Shown here piece after piece: positions 7,017-13,611 of a stretch of DNA of 57,391 bases (position 1 is its first letter; the number at the start of each line of letters is the position of its first letter). The notes under the pieces were generated by a model that was given only the letters and a program-made list of their open reading frames with translations, was not told where the DNA came from and searched no databases. A program made the translations under genes and the position numbers. The DNA comes from Actinomycetes bacterium (GTDB lineage Bacteria > Actinomycetota > Thermoleophilia > Gaiellales > Gaiellaceae), in the NCBI GenBank assembly GCA_025358355.1, contig JANYJX010000045.1, positions 1 through 57,391 of the forward strand. The letters are read 5' to 3'.

Positions 7017-8420
7017 GTGCGCGCCCGGCGCCTCCTGATACTCGCTGCGCTCGCCGTCGTCGCGTTGGCAACCGGCGCGAGTGCCGCCGACCGGATGTGG
7101 GTCGGCTTCACCGACGATCCGACATTTCGTTTCGGCGCTGATCGTCAAGCCAGCCTTGACCTTGCCGCGCGCAGCGGCGCGACGATCATCCGCACGGTCG
7201 CGATCTGGAGCTCGATCGCGCCCGACAGGCCGACGGTCGCGACCGATCCGTTCGATCCGGTCTACCGCTTCGACGATCTCGACGAGCTGGTTCGCAACGC
7301 GCAGACCCGCGGGCTCGAGACCCTGATCACGATTTGGGGAACACCCGTTTGGGCGAATGCCGGTGTCGGCCCGCAGCGCGCGCCGACAGACATCAACGAC
7401 TTCCGCGACTTCGCCCAAGCGATCGCCGCGCGCTACTCGGGCCGCTTCCCCGGCTACCCGTTCGTCCGTTTCTTCGGCATCTGGAACGAGTCGAACCTCT
7501 CGACCTTCCTCCGGCCGCAGTTCGATGCGAGCGGCCGGATCGTCGGGGCCGCCGTCTACGCGCGCCTCGCAGCGGCGGGCTACGCAGGCATCAAGGCGGG
7601 GAATCCCGCGGCGCAAGTCGCGATCGGTGAGACCTCGTCGAACGGTCGTCAGCAGCACGTCGCCGGCGCCACCGACGCTGTCGCGCCGGGCCTCTTCGCC
7701 GAGCTCGTCGCTCGTGCCGACCCAAAGCTCCGCTTCGACGCGTGGGCGCAACATCCGTATCCGTTCCCCGTCAACCGGTCGCCGACCCAGGTCGTCGCGT
7801 GGCCGAATGTCACGCTAACGTCGCTTGGCCGGCTCGAGGCGTCGCTCGACGAAGCCTTCGGCCGCAAAGGAATCCCCATCTGGATCACCGAGTACGGGAA
7901 CGAGACGCGCCCCGGCGAGCCACGTGGCGTGACCGAGTCGCAGCAGGCCGCGTACCTGCCGCAGGCGATTGCGATCGCCCAGCGCGACCCGCGCGTGCGG
8001 ATGTTCATCTGGTTCGTGTTCCGCGACTCGCCCAACAGCGCGTGGCAGAGCGGGCTCAGCCACGACGACGGCTCATCGAAGCCCGCTTTCTCGGCATGGC
8101 CAACCGCGGTCGCGCCGCTCGATGCGCGCAACGGGAAGGTGACGGCGCGAGGCGGAACCATCCCGACGCTCACGGTCTACCTCCGCGACTTCTGCGCGAA
8201 CAATCCGACGGGCTCGGCGGTCGGGACGACGACACGGGTTCGTGTCCCGGGCCGGCTTGTCGGAGTCGCGCAGGCGCAGCTCCCGCTCGCGCTCGATTGC
8301 ACCGTTCATGTCCGTTTGCCGGTGACGATCAAACGCGGCAAGACATACGTCGCGACGATCAACCTGAACGTCGGAGGTGGCAACGCAGCAAGGCGGGTGA
8401 TCACCGTGGTCGGCACCTAA
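7017..8420 (+). CDS. Secreted TIM-barrel glycoside hydrolase (GH5/GH39-like)
   Basis: 467-residue exported protein with a signal peptide (residues 1-23, LAALAVVALATGASA). A (beta/alpha)8 glycosidase domain follows. The likely acid/base is Glu158 in FFGIWNESN and the nucleophile Glu292 in IWITEYGN, spaced as in clan GH-A enzymes. A C-terminal beta-type region of about 100 residues has two Cys that could form a disulfide. GTG start 3 bp after serS. Substrate is unknown; remodelling of the cell's own surface glycan or degradation of plant-type polysaccharide are both possible. Confidence 0.75.
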   Translation: MRARRLLILAALAVVALATGASAADRMWVGFTDDPTFRFGADRQASLDLAARSGATIIRTVAIWSSIAPDRPTVATDPFDPVYRFDDLDELVRNAQTRGLETLITIWGTPVWANAGVGPQRAPTDINDFRDFAQAIAARYSGRFPGYPFVRFFGIWNESNLSTFLRPQFDASGRIVGAAVYARLAAAGYAGIKAGNPAAQVAIGETSSNGRQQHVAGATDAVAPGLFAELVARADPKLRFDAWAQHPYPFPVNRSPTQVVAWPNVTLTSLGRLEASLDEAFGRKGIPIWITEYGNETRPGEPRGVTESQQAAYLPQAIAIAQRDPRVRMFIWFVFRDSPNSAWQSGLSHDDGSSKPAFSAWPTAVAPLDARNGKVTARGGTIPTLTVYLRDFCANNPTGSAVGTTTRVRVPGRLVGVAQAQLPLALDCTVHVRLPVTIKRGKTYVATINLNVGGGNAARRVITVVGT

Positions 8421-8432
8421 ACTGAGGGCGAG

Positions 8433-8518
8433 GCGGGGTTCCGGAGCGGTCGAACGGGACGGTCTTGAAAACCGTTGGGCGTGCAAGCGCCCCGTGGGTT
8501 CGAATCCCACCCCCGCCG
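8433..8518 (+). tRNA. tRNA-Ser (anticodon TGA)
   Basis: Acceptor stem GGCGGGG/CCCCGCC with discriminator G, anticodon loop CTTGAAA giving TGA (UCA codon), a long variable arm (GGCG-TGCAA-GCGCC type) as expected for tRNA-Ser, and T-arm GTGGGTTCGAATCCCAC. CCA is not encoded. Its 3' half recurs about 1 kb downstream. Confidence 0.95.
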
Positions 8519-8904
8519 CTTCCCAACCCACCATTATCCGCCTGGTTGAGCCACTTCTGCGGAGGCACCGGCGCGGCGGTCCGGGCGGGTGTTGGGTGCA
8601 TGAAATGCAGTACCCCGGGCGCTTATGCGGGTATCCGACAGTCGCACGTACCATCGCGCACGTCAGGCCGGGCGCTGGCGACTGCCCCGTCGTGTCGCGC
8701 GGACCATCGCGCAGGTGGGCGTTCGGCCGCGTGGCCAGCTCCGCCGGCAATGCCCGCGGGTTGCATTCCGCTCAGCTTTCCTCCCTGTACGAGTGGGTGA
8801 AGTACAGGTCGAGCAGGAACTCGGAGGTGGTCTGATCGAACTCCTCGTTCTCGATGGGCGTGCTGCCGACGAAGTCGAAGACCCTGCCAAAGCCTACGCT
8901 GGGC
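8519..8904. other. Gene-poor stretch downstream of tRNA-Ser
   Basis: No intact gene is apparent. The stretch contains an imperfect 20-bp direct repeat (8641-8660 and 8694-8713, core ACCATCGCGCA) and, on the minus strand, the apparent C-terminal end of a lost gene (8772-8890). The context, directly 3' of a tRNA with a duplicated tRNA half at 9465-9523, suggests leftover mobile DNA. Confidence 0.5.
8772..8890 (-). pseudogene. C-terminal gene fragment, family unknown
   Basis: On the minus strand a frame ends at TGA (8772-8774) and encodes a protein-like sequence including FDFVGSTPIENEEF and DLYFTHSYREES. Its acidic/aromatic composition is unlike the Arg/Ala/Pro-rich translations of noncoding frames here. 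No start codon or upstream domain is evident before it meets the end of the SnoaL-like gene. It looks like the surviving 3' end of a truncated gene. I do not recognise the family. Confidence 0.3.
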
Positions 8905-9321
8905 CTACACCCAGCCCAACTGCGTCAGGCTAATCCCATCGTTCCAGATCTTCGTCAGGTGACGGATTCGATCGCCGTCGAAATCCATGACGTAGACGTA
9001 ATCGGCCTCCACCTTCTTCCCCGTCGGCGGCACCGGTCCGCCCTCGCCCGTGTGCGTTCCCCGGAATACTCCGTAGGCAGCCACGTTCTGGCGCGCATCG
9101 TCGACCGCGAATGAACGAACCTCGTAGCTGGCGTCTGGCAGCGGCGTATAGAGCCCCTTCATCCAGTCCGTGTAGCCCTGGACTGTGTTGACTCCATCGA
9201 GCGCTCCAGTCTGGGACGAGAATGTCGCGCCCGCGTGGCAGTACCGTTTGCATTCATCCCAGCCTGTGCCGGTTTCGCAGGCATCGAAGAACTGCTCGGC
9301 CGTGTCCCTGATCGAGCTCAT
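8905..9321 (-). CDS. SnoaL/NTF2-like protein
   Basis: 138-residue protein of the SnoaL-like/NTF2 cone fold. The pattern is an N-terminal helix (TAEQFFDACE), then the GYTDWMKGLY region, then beta strands with GVFRGTHTGEG and a closing strand near DRIRHLTKIWN. This is typical of ester-cyclase/limonene-epoxide-hydrolase-like proteins; its reaction is unknown. AAAGGAG lies just upstream of the ATG. It sits between tRNA-Ser and the duplicated tRNA-Ser 3' half, so it is probably cargo or a survivor of an inserted element. Confidence 0.8.
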   Translation of the reverse strand: MSSIRDTAEQFFDACETGTGWDECKRYCHAGATFSSQTGALDGVNTVQGYTDWMKGLYTPLPDASYEVRSFAVDDARQNVAAYGVFRGTHTGEGGPVPPTGKKVEADYVYVMDFDGDRIRHLTKIWNDGISLTQLGWV

Positions 9322-9464
9322 CCCCGCTCCTTTCGAAGGTCTAGACCCTCTCGTTCGTAGATGTCGCCATCGCTCACTCGAGCCACCCTACGTCAGCAGC
9401 CCACTGGCGAACGTCAGGGACATGAACCGTTTCACTAGGTCTGGTCTCCATGACCGTCCGTGCA

Positions 9465-9523
9465 GTCTTGAAAACCGTTGAGCCTTCACGGGCTCCGTGG
9501 GTTCGAATCCCACCCCCGCCGCT
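9465..9523 (+). repeat. Duplicated tRNA-Ser 3' half (putative att site)
   Basis: Repeats bases 8462-8520 of tRNA-Ser(TGA) at an offset of exactly 1003. Sixteen bases from the anticodon loop (GTCTTGAAAACCGTTG) and 27 bases of T-arm plus acceptor are identical. The 16 intervening bases of the variable arm differ but still fold (GAGCC/GGCTC). Bases 5' of the anticodon loop do not form a tRNA. Such 3'-half copies starting at the anticodon loop are typical of tyrosine-recombinase integration at tRNA genes. Confidence 0.8.
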
Positions 9524-9587
9524 CGAAATCTGACTCACATCGCGCGCTTGAACACTCCATCCGCTTCCGAGTCAGGTGATGGCGCTC

Positions 9588-10194
9588 CTACCAGATAGCG
9601 ACCGCAAGTCCGTCCCGCGCCTCAGGCGGGTCGAGGAGCGAGACGGCGTCCTCGCGCGCCGCCGTCCAGGCGCACGCAGCCGCGCCCAGCAGATCGTCGA
9701 GCGGCACGGTCGCCGCGGCACTCAGAGAGGCGGGATTGAGATCGATGCTGATCCCGTGCTTGCGCAGCAATTCAAGGCGTTCGAAGGCGCCTCCCGCGGA
9801 CTTCTTCCGGTACTTGAGTCGGCGCATCTCGTTTATCACCATGAAGCTGACCTCCGGATGCACCTCGCGGAACCGCTCGTCGTGGGCGGCTATGGCGGTC
9901 ACGTGCCGGATCCTTGACCCCTGGGCGTGGGCCTGAGCAGAAATCCCGCCTCCCTCAGCGAGCGGCGCATCGAACCTCTCCTCCGCGGGGATTGCGAAGA
10001 CCGAACTCCCGCCGACGAGCTCTCGTGCCAAGACGTCCGCTTCCCGAGGGCCATACCCGATTGGGACGTCGATAGCGACCGTCTCGATGTCAGAGAACTC
10101 GTCGATCAGTCGCGTCTCGAGGAAACAGCCACCCACGAGCACCACGGCACCCATTCGCCCTTAGCCCATCCACACCCGCAACGAACTTTGCCAC
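9588..10194 (-). pseudogene. DUF429 (predicted RNase H-like nuclease), frameshifted near N-terminus
   Basis: The main frame (from about 10154 to 9588) encodes a DUF429-type protein: AVVLVGGCFLETRL, then VAIDVPIGYGPREAD, SSVFAIPAEERF and a C-terminal DDLLGAAACAWTA region. DUF429 proteins begin with a strand such as VAGVDGxRxGWV, and exactly that (VAKFVAGVDGLRANG, from a GTG at 10194) is found directly upstream but in another frame. A small indel around 10150-10160 therefore separates the first strand, carrying the first acidic residue, from the rest. Either the gene is inactivated or the assembly has an error here. Confidence 0.7.
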
Positions 10195-10266
10195 GCGCTC
10201 GGTATGACGCGAGCCGTCTGGCCGCTTCAATGTTGAGGTGACCGCCTTCGTGCCGATAAACCGCGA

Positions 10267-10959
10267 ATGCGGCACGAGATTCTCCGCCATTCCGTGGCCA
10301 TCGACGAGCAGGAAGTCTTCTGCTTGATCCACAAGCCGGTCGCGCTGCCCGAGATTCAGCCGAGCCACTTCGTCGGCCGGGTCGCGTCATGGGCCGAGTA
10401 TGCGGAGCGCCGCTACGGCGACTCGATCAACCCCGTGATGACGTACGTCGAAAGCGGCCCGCACCACGTGTCGTGGATCCATCACGAAGGCGACGACTGG
10501 CAGTCCGGCGAGCACTTCAGCACCTATCACGTGATCTGCGACTGCATCGCCGGCCTCAACGGGAACTCGCCCCAGCAATCTGTCCAGCACGTCCTCGGGT
10601 GCAACGCCGTCCTCCACGCTCTGCAGCGGCGGGCCGTATTCGTCGACCACACCTACCGCACCGGCGAGATACTGGCCGCGCTCCGGGGCCCCGACACGGG
10701 CGACTTCGAGCAGAAGTACACATTCCACAAGTCCGCGGTCAAGACCATCGGCGACCTGCTCGAGCTAGATGCACGGCACCCGAAGGAATGGCCTGGCAAC
10801 GTGATCAGCGGCGAGCACCGGGTCAGCGTCCTCGCGACGCTTTTCCAGCTGCACCCCGAGGTCGTGAAGTGGTACGGCAGGCTGCTGGAGGAGAGCGGCG
10901 TGATCGAGGACTTCGACGGCGAGATCCTCAGACTCAGTCCCGAATCGCTGGCCGCGTAG
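10267..10959 (+). CDS. Hypothetical protein, family not recognised
   Basis: 230-residue soluble protein with no signal peptide or membrane segment. It is rich in His, Trp and acidic residues (for example GPHHVSWIHHEGDDWQSGEH). The C-terminal third looks helical and resembles a winged-helix-like tail (ATLFQLHPEVVKWYGRLLEESGVI). I do not recognise a family. It is divergent from the DUF429 remnant with about 70 bp between starts; a downstream start is possible. The codon pattern is coding-like throughout. Confidence 0.6.
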   Translation: MRHEILRHSVAIDEQEVFCLIHKPVALPEIQPSHFVGRVASWAEYAERRYGDSINPVMTYVESGPHHVSWIHHEGDDWQSGEHFSTYHVICDCIAGLNGNSPQQSVQHVLGCNAVLHALQRRAVFVDHTYRTGEILAALRGPDTGDFEQKYTFHKSAVKTIGDLLELDARHPKEWPGNVISGEHRVSVLATLFQLHPEVVKWYGRLLEESGVIEDFDGEILRLSPESLAA

Positions 10960-11011
10960 CTCGCTGAGCGGTCAGTAGCCGACCGCGAGGCCATTCAGCG
11001 TGCTCCCGGAT

Positions 11012-11061
11012 GGCCGGCAAAGCCGGCCCCGCGATGTTTGCTGTGCAAACGAGCCAGCAAA
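11012..11061 (+). promoter_or_regulatory. Structured 5' leader of the universal stress gene
   Basis: Hairpin GGCCGGC-AAA-GCCGGCC (11012-11028) is followed by GTTTGC-TGT-GCAAAC (11036-11050). The second hairpin shares bases with an alternative pairing, TTTGCTG (11037-11043) with CAGCAAA (11055-11061), which abuts the ribosome binding site GAGGAGG at 11062-11068. The first hairpin could also be a terminator-like element of the upstream gene. Confidence 0.4.
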
Positions 11062-11076
11062 GAGGAGGAACCTGAG

Positions 11077-11526
11077 ATGTCTGTCATCGTGGTCGGGGTC
11101 GACGGGTCGGATGAGTCGAAGGAGGCGTTGCGTTTCGCGATCCACGAGGCGCAGCTCCGCAAGGCGACGCTCCGCGCGATTCACGTGTGGACGTACCCGG
11201 TGATCTTCGCCGGCGAGTTCGTCCCGCCGGATCTCGTCGATGCGAATGCGCTTCGTGAGTCGGCGCAGCAAGCGCTCGACGACACGGTTGCCGAAGTGGC
11301 GGGCGACAACCCTGACGCGTACATCGAGCGCATCGTCGAGCACGGCTCGGTCGCGCATGTCCTTGTCGAGGCCGCCAAAGAAGCCGACCTTCTCGTCGTC
11401 GGTTCGCGCGGCCACGGCGGTTTCACCGGCTCGCTGCTCGGCTCGGTCAGCCAACAGTGCGCGCAACACGCGCCGTGCGCGGTCGTGATTGTGCGCAAGC
11501 AGCGGGATCGAGTCGCCGCCGAATAG
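11077..11526 (+). CDS. Universal stress protein, UspA family
   Basis: 149-residue single-domain Usp of the ATP-binding type. It starts VIVVGVDGSDES and ends with the nucleotide-binding signature VVGSRGHGGFTGSLLGSVS followed by CAVVIV. The ATG at 11077 is preceded at ideal spacing by GAGGAGG, so it is preferred over an in-frame ATG at 11038 inside the hairpin leader. Usp proteins bind ATP and act in stress survival; the specific partner is unknown. Confidence 0.92.
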   Translation: MSVIVVGVDGSDESKEALRFAIHEAQLRKATLRAIHVWTYPVIFAGEFVPPDLVDANALRESAQQALDDTVAEVAGDNPDAYIERIVEHGSVAHVLVEAAKEADLLVVGSRGHGGFTGSLLGSVSQQCAQHAPCAVVIVRKQRDRVAAE

Positions 11527-11553
11527 GAGCGACCGGCGGCTACTCTGGGGCCT

Positions 11554-12267
11554 GTGAGCACCGCACACCTGCGGCGGGGGGCCGGGACCGCTCTCATCGC
11601 ACTCGGAGTCGCGTTACTCGCGTGGGTGTTCGTCGTGTGGCAATGGAACGACCCCTTCACCGCGCTCTACACGCACTGGAAGCAGCAGCACCTGCGCAGC
11701 GTGTACCAGAAGATCGACTCCACCTATCGGCCGCTCGTGCCGCCGCCGAACGCGTCGGCCGTCTCGGAGCAGGAGGTCGTCAAGCGCGAAGCGCAGCAAT
11801 ATCGGAAGCACGCGATCGTCGGCAAGCCGATCGGCAAGATCCTTGTCCCACGGCTCGGGTTGCACATGATCGTCGTCAACGGCACCGACCATGAGTCGCT
11901 CAAATCAGGTCCCGGGCGCGCAACAGAGACGTTCATGCCGGGCGAAGGCGAGCTCGTCTACATCGCCGGACACCGCACGACGTACCTGGCGCCGTTCGCG
12001 AAGATCGACACGCTTCGCGCCGGTGACCCCATCACCTTGACCATGCCCTACGCGACGTTCGTCTACTCGGTCACCGGTCACGTGATCGTCGATGCCCACG
12101 ACCTCGCGGTGCTCCGAAGCCACCATCGCGAAGTGCTCGCGCTCCAGGCGTGCCACCCGCGCTTCTTCGCGACCCACCGCTACATCGTGTGGGCGAAGCT
12201 CATCTCGGTCAGGCCGCGCCGGGGCCGTGCGTATGTTCCGGTCGCAACGCGACGAATAGCCGCCTGA
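11554..12267 (+). CDS. Sortase, class E-like transpeptidase
   Basis: 237-residue membrane-anchored transpeptidase. There is one N-terminal transmembrane segment (residues about 12-30) and an extracytoplasmic sortase barrel. The catalytic triad is His140 in YIAGHRT, Cys200 in LQACHPRF and Arg209 in THRY. It cleaves LPxTG-type signals and attaches proteins to the cell envelope or polymerises them. A candidate LPFTG substrate is encoded 0.65 kb downstream on the other strand. The 3' end overlaps the convergent phosphatase gene by about 59 bp. Confidence 0.88.
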   Translation: MSTAHLRRGAGTALIALGVALLAWVFVVWQWNDPFTALYTHWKQQHLRSVYQKIDSTYRPLVPPPNASAVSEQEVVKREAQQYRKHAIVGKPIGKILVPRLGLHMIVVNGTDHESLKSGPGRATETFMPGEGELVYIAGHRTTYLAPFAKIDTLRAGDPITLTMPYATFVYSVTGHVIVDAHDLAVLRSHHREVLALQACHPRFFATHRYIVWAKLISVRPRRGRAYVPVATRRIAA

Positions 12268-12814
12268 CGACCACCGATGTGAGGCTGTCGATCGTCGCGG
12301 CGACCTCCTCGAACACCCTCTTCGATCCGCCATACGGATCAGCGAGCGACAGCGCAGACCCGCGTCTGCCCCCGCGCAGCTCGTCGGCATGAGCAACGAC
12401 AGCACGCGCGCGCAAGAGGTCTGAAGCACCATCGATCCGTGGCAGCTCCTTGAAGAGCTCCGCGAGCTCACGAAGTAGGAACGATCTCTCTCGCGGTGCG
12501 CCCGCGTCGACCACTGCCGCGGCGATATGAAACGACTCAAAGCCGATAACGAGATCGGCTTCGTCGAGTCGAACCCTGTCGAGCGATCGCGCCCGATGCC
12601 CGTGCAAGTCGAGGCCGAGAGATGCGGCGGCGGTAATCGCTTCCGGTAGTGCCGGTTCCGGCCCGATCTGGAGCGTGCCGTACGACTCGACCCGAACCGC
12701 ATCGCGATCGGTCTTCGCCCGTAGCGACGCCTCAGCGAGCGCGCTCCGCGCCCTGTTCCCCGTGCAGATGAACACGACGTGGAACGGCTTGAGCTCCGTC
12801 ATGCCGTCACTCAT
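12209..12814 (-). CDS. Low-molecular-weight protein tyrosine phosphatase
   Basis: 201-residue Wzb/PtpA-type phosphatase. The P-loop CTGNRARS carries the nucleophile Cys17 and Arg23, and the general acid is Asp159 in ADPYGG. In polysaccharide loci this enzyme reverses the autophosphorylation of BY-kinases, and a BY-kinase gene starts 0.8 kb away, so the two probably form a regulatory pair. Start at 12814 (MSDGM), with MTELKP at 12802 as an alternative. It is slightly longer than the usual 150-160 residues because of an insertion before the DP loop. Confidence 0.85.
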   Translation of the reverse strand: MSDGMTELKPFHVVFICTGNRARSALAEASLRAKTDRDAVRVESYGTLQIGPEPALPEAITAAASLGLDLHGHRARSLDRVRLDEADLVIGFESFHIAAAVVDAGAPRERSFLLRELAELFKELPRIDGASDLLRARAVVAHADELRGGRRGSALSLADPYGGSKRVFEEVAATIDSLTSVVVRRLFVALRPEHTHGPGAA

Positions 12815-12859
12815 GACGGCGACTTTAGCGTGATCGCTAGCGCATTCATCGAAGTCGAA

Positions 12860-12894
12860 ACGCAGACGGCCCGCCGAGGGCGGGCCGTCTGCGT
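12860..12894 (-). terminator. Strong hairpin after the LPFTG gene
   Basis: Perfect 16-bp inverted repeat (ACGCAGACGGCCCGCC and complement) with a 3-nt loop, 24 bp downstream of the LPFTG gene stop. On the minus strand TTTCG follows. It also insulates the start of the tyrosine phosphatase gene from readthrough. Confidence 0.75.
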
Positions 12895-12917
12895 CAATTC
12901 ATCGAGCGTGCGTACGG

Positions 12918-13445
12918 CTAGCTGTGGTCTTCGCGCCGGCGCAGGAAGACGCCGAACCCAACGAGCCCAAGACCGAGCACGCCAGTGCCGAGAAGCGAGA
13001 CGCCGGTGAACGGAAGCGTCTTGCCATCCGTCGCCTTCGTCGGCTTGATCGTCGCACGCGTACCGAGCACCTTCGTCTTGACGGTCGGCTTGACGACGGT
13101 CTTCACAACCGTCTTGACCGTGCCGTACTCGTCCGAAGCCGAGGAGTACGTGCGGACGCGCAACTTGACCTGATGCTTGACCGGCACGATCACGTGCCCG
13201 ATGATCTTGGCGCTGCCAACCGCGCCCGACGCCGCGTACCCGAGCCCGCCGAACGAGATGAACGTGCCGAGCATGAAGACGCTCAGTGCTGCAGCGAATG
13301 ACACCCGCGACCACTCACGCCGCTTCGCCTTGCTGGCCCCGACGCGATCGGCCAGACGACCAACAAGCTCGTCGCTCGGCTCCGGCCGTGCGCTGCGAAG
13401 CGAGCGCTCCACCGAATCCTCTTTGCCTCCCCAGATCTTCCCCAT
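12918..13445 (-). CDS. LPFTG cell-wall-anchored protein (putative sortase substrate)
   Basis: 175-residue small surface protein. A cytoplasmic N-terminal part of about 45 residues is followed by a hydrophobic segment (residues about 47-70) and an exported Val/Lys/Thr-rich stalk with repeated TVKTVVK. It ends in a sorting signal: LPFTG at residues 144-148, a 20-residue hydrophobic helix and an RRRE tail. GGAGGGG precedes the ATG at 13445. The long N-terminal cytoplasmic extension is unusual for a sortase substrate. The nearby sortase gene is the obvious processing enzyme. Confidence 0.85.
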   Translation of the reverse strand: MGKIWGGKEDSVERSLRSARPEPSDELVGRLADRVGASKAKRREWSRVSFAAALSVFMLGTFISFGGLGYAASGAVGSAKIIGHVIVPVKHQVKLRVRTYSSASDEYGTVKTVVKTVVKPTVKTKVLGTRATIKPTKATDGKTLPFTGVSLLGTGVLGLGLVGFGVFLRRREDHS

Positions 13446-13611
13446 TACCTACCCCTCCGTTGTTTCGAAAAATCACGTGAAACTCCGATTTACTACACCT
13501 AGTACCGGAGCGGACCGCAGAACCTTACGCGTCGACTGCTCAGGTCTTTGGCGTATGAGCCGATGCAGACCGGATGGCGATTGCCGCGAGAAACCGACAC
13601 ACTGAGACAGA

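Noticed and set aside
5718-7754. 678-codon minus-strand frame opposite serS
   Set aside because: It lies opposite serS and the glycosidase, both clearly coding on the plus strand. Long antisense frames are expected at this GC content.
8401-8601. Minus-strand frame with GGGGIRTHGALARPTVFKTVPF
   Set aside because: It is the antisense translation of tRNA-Ser(TGA), a common spurious call.
13446-13611. Possible riboswitch between the LPFTG and BY-kinase genes
   Set aside because: Some short complementary stretches are present, but no known riboswitch consensus could be recognised.
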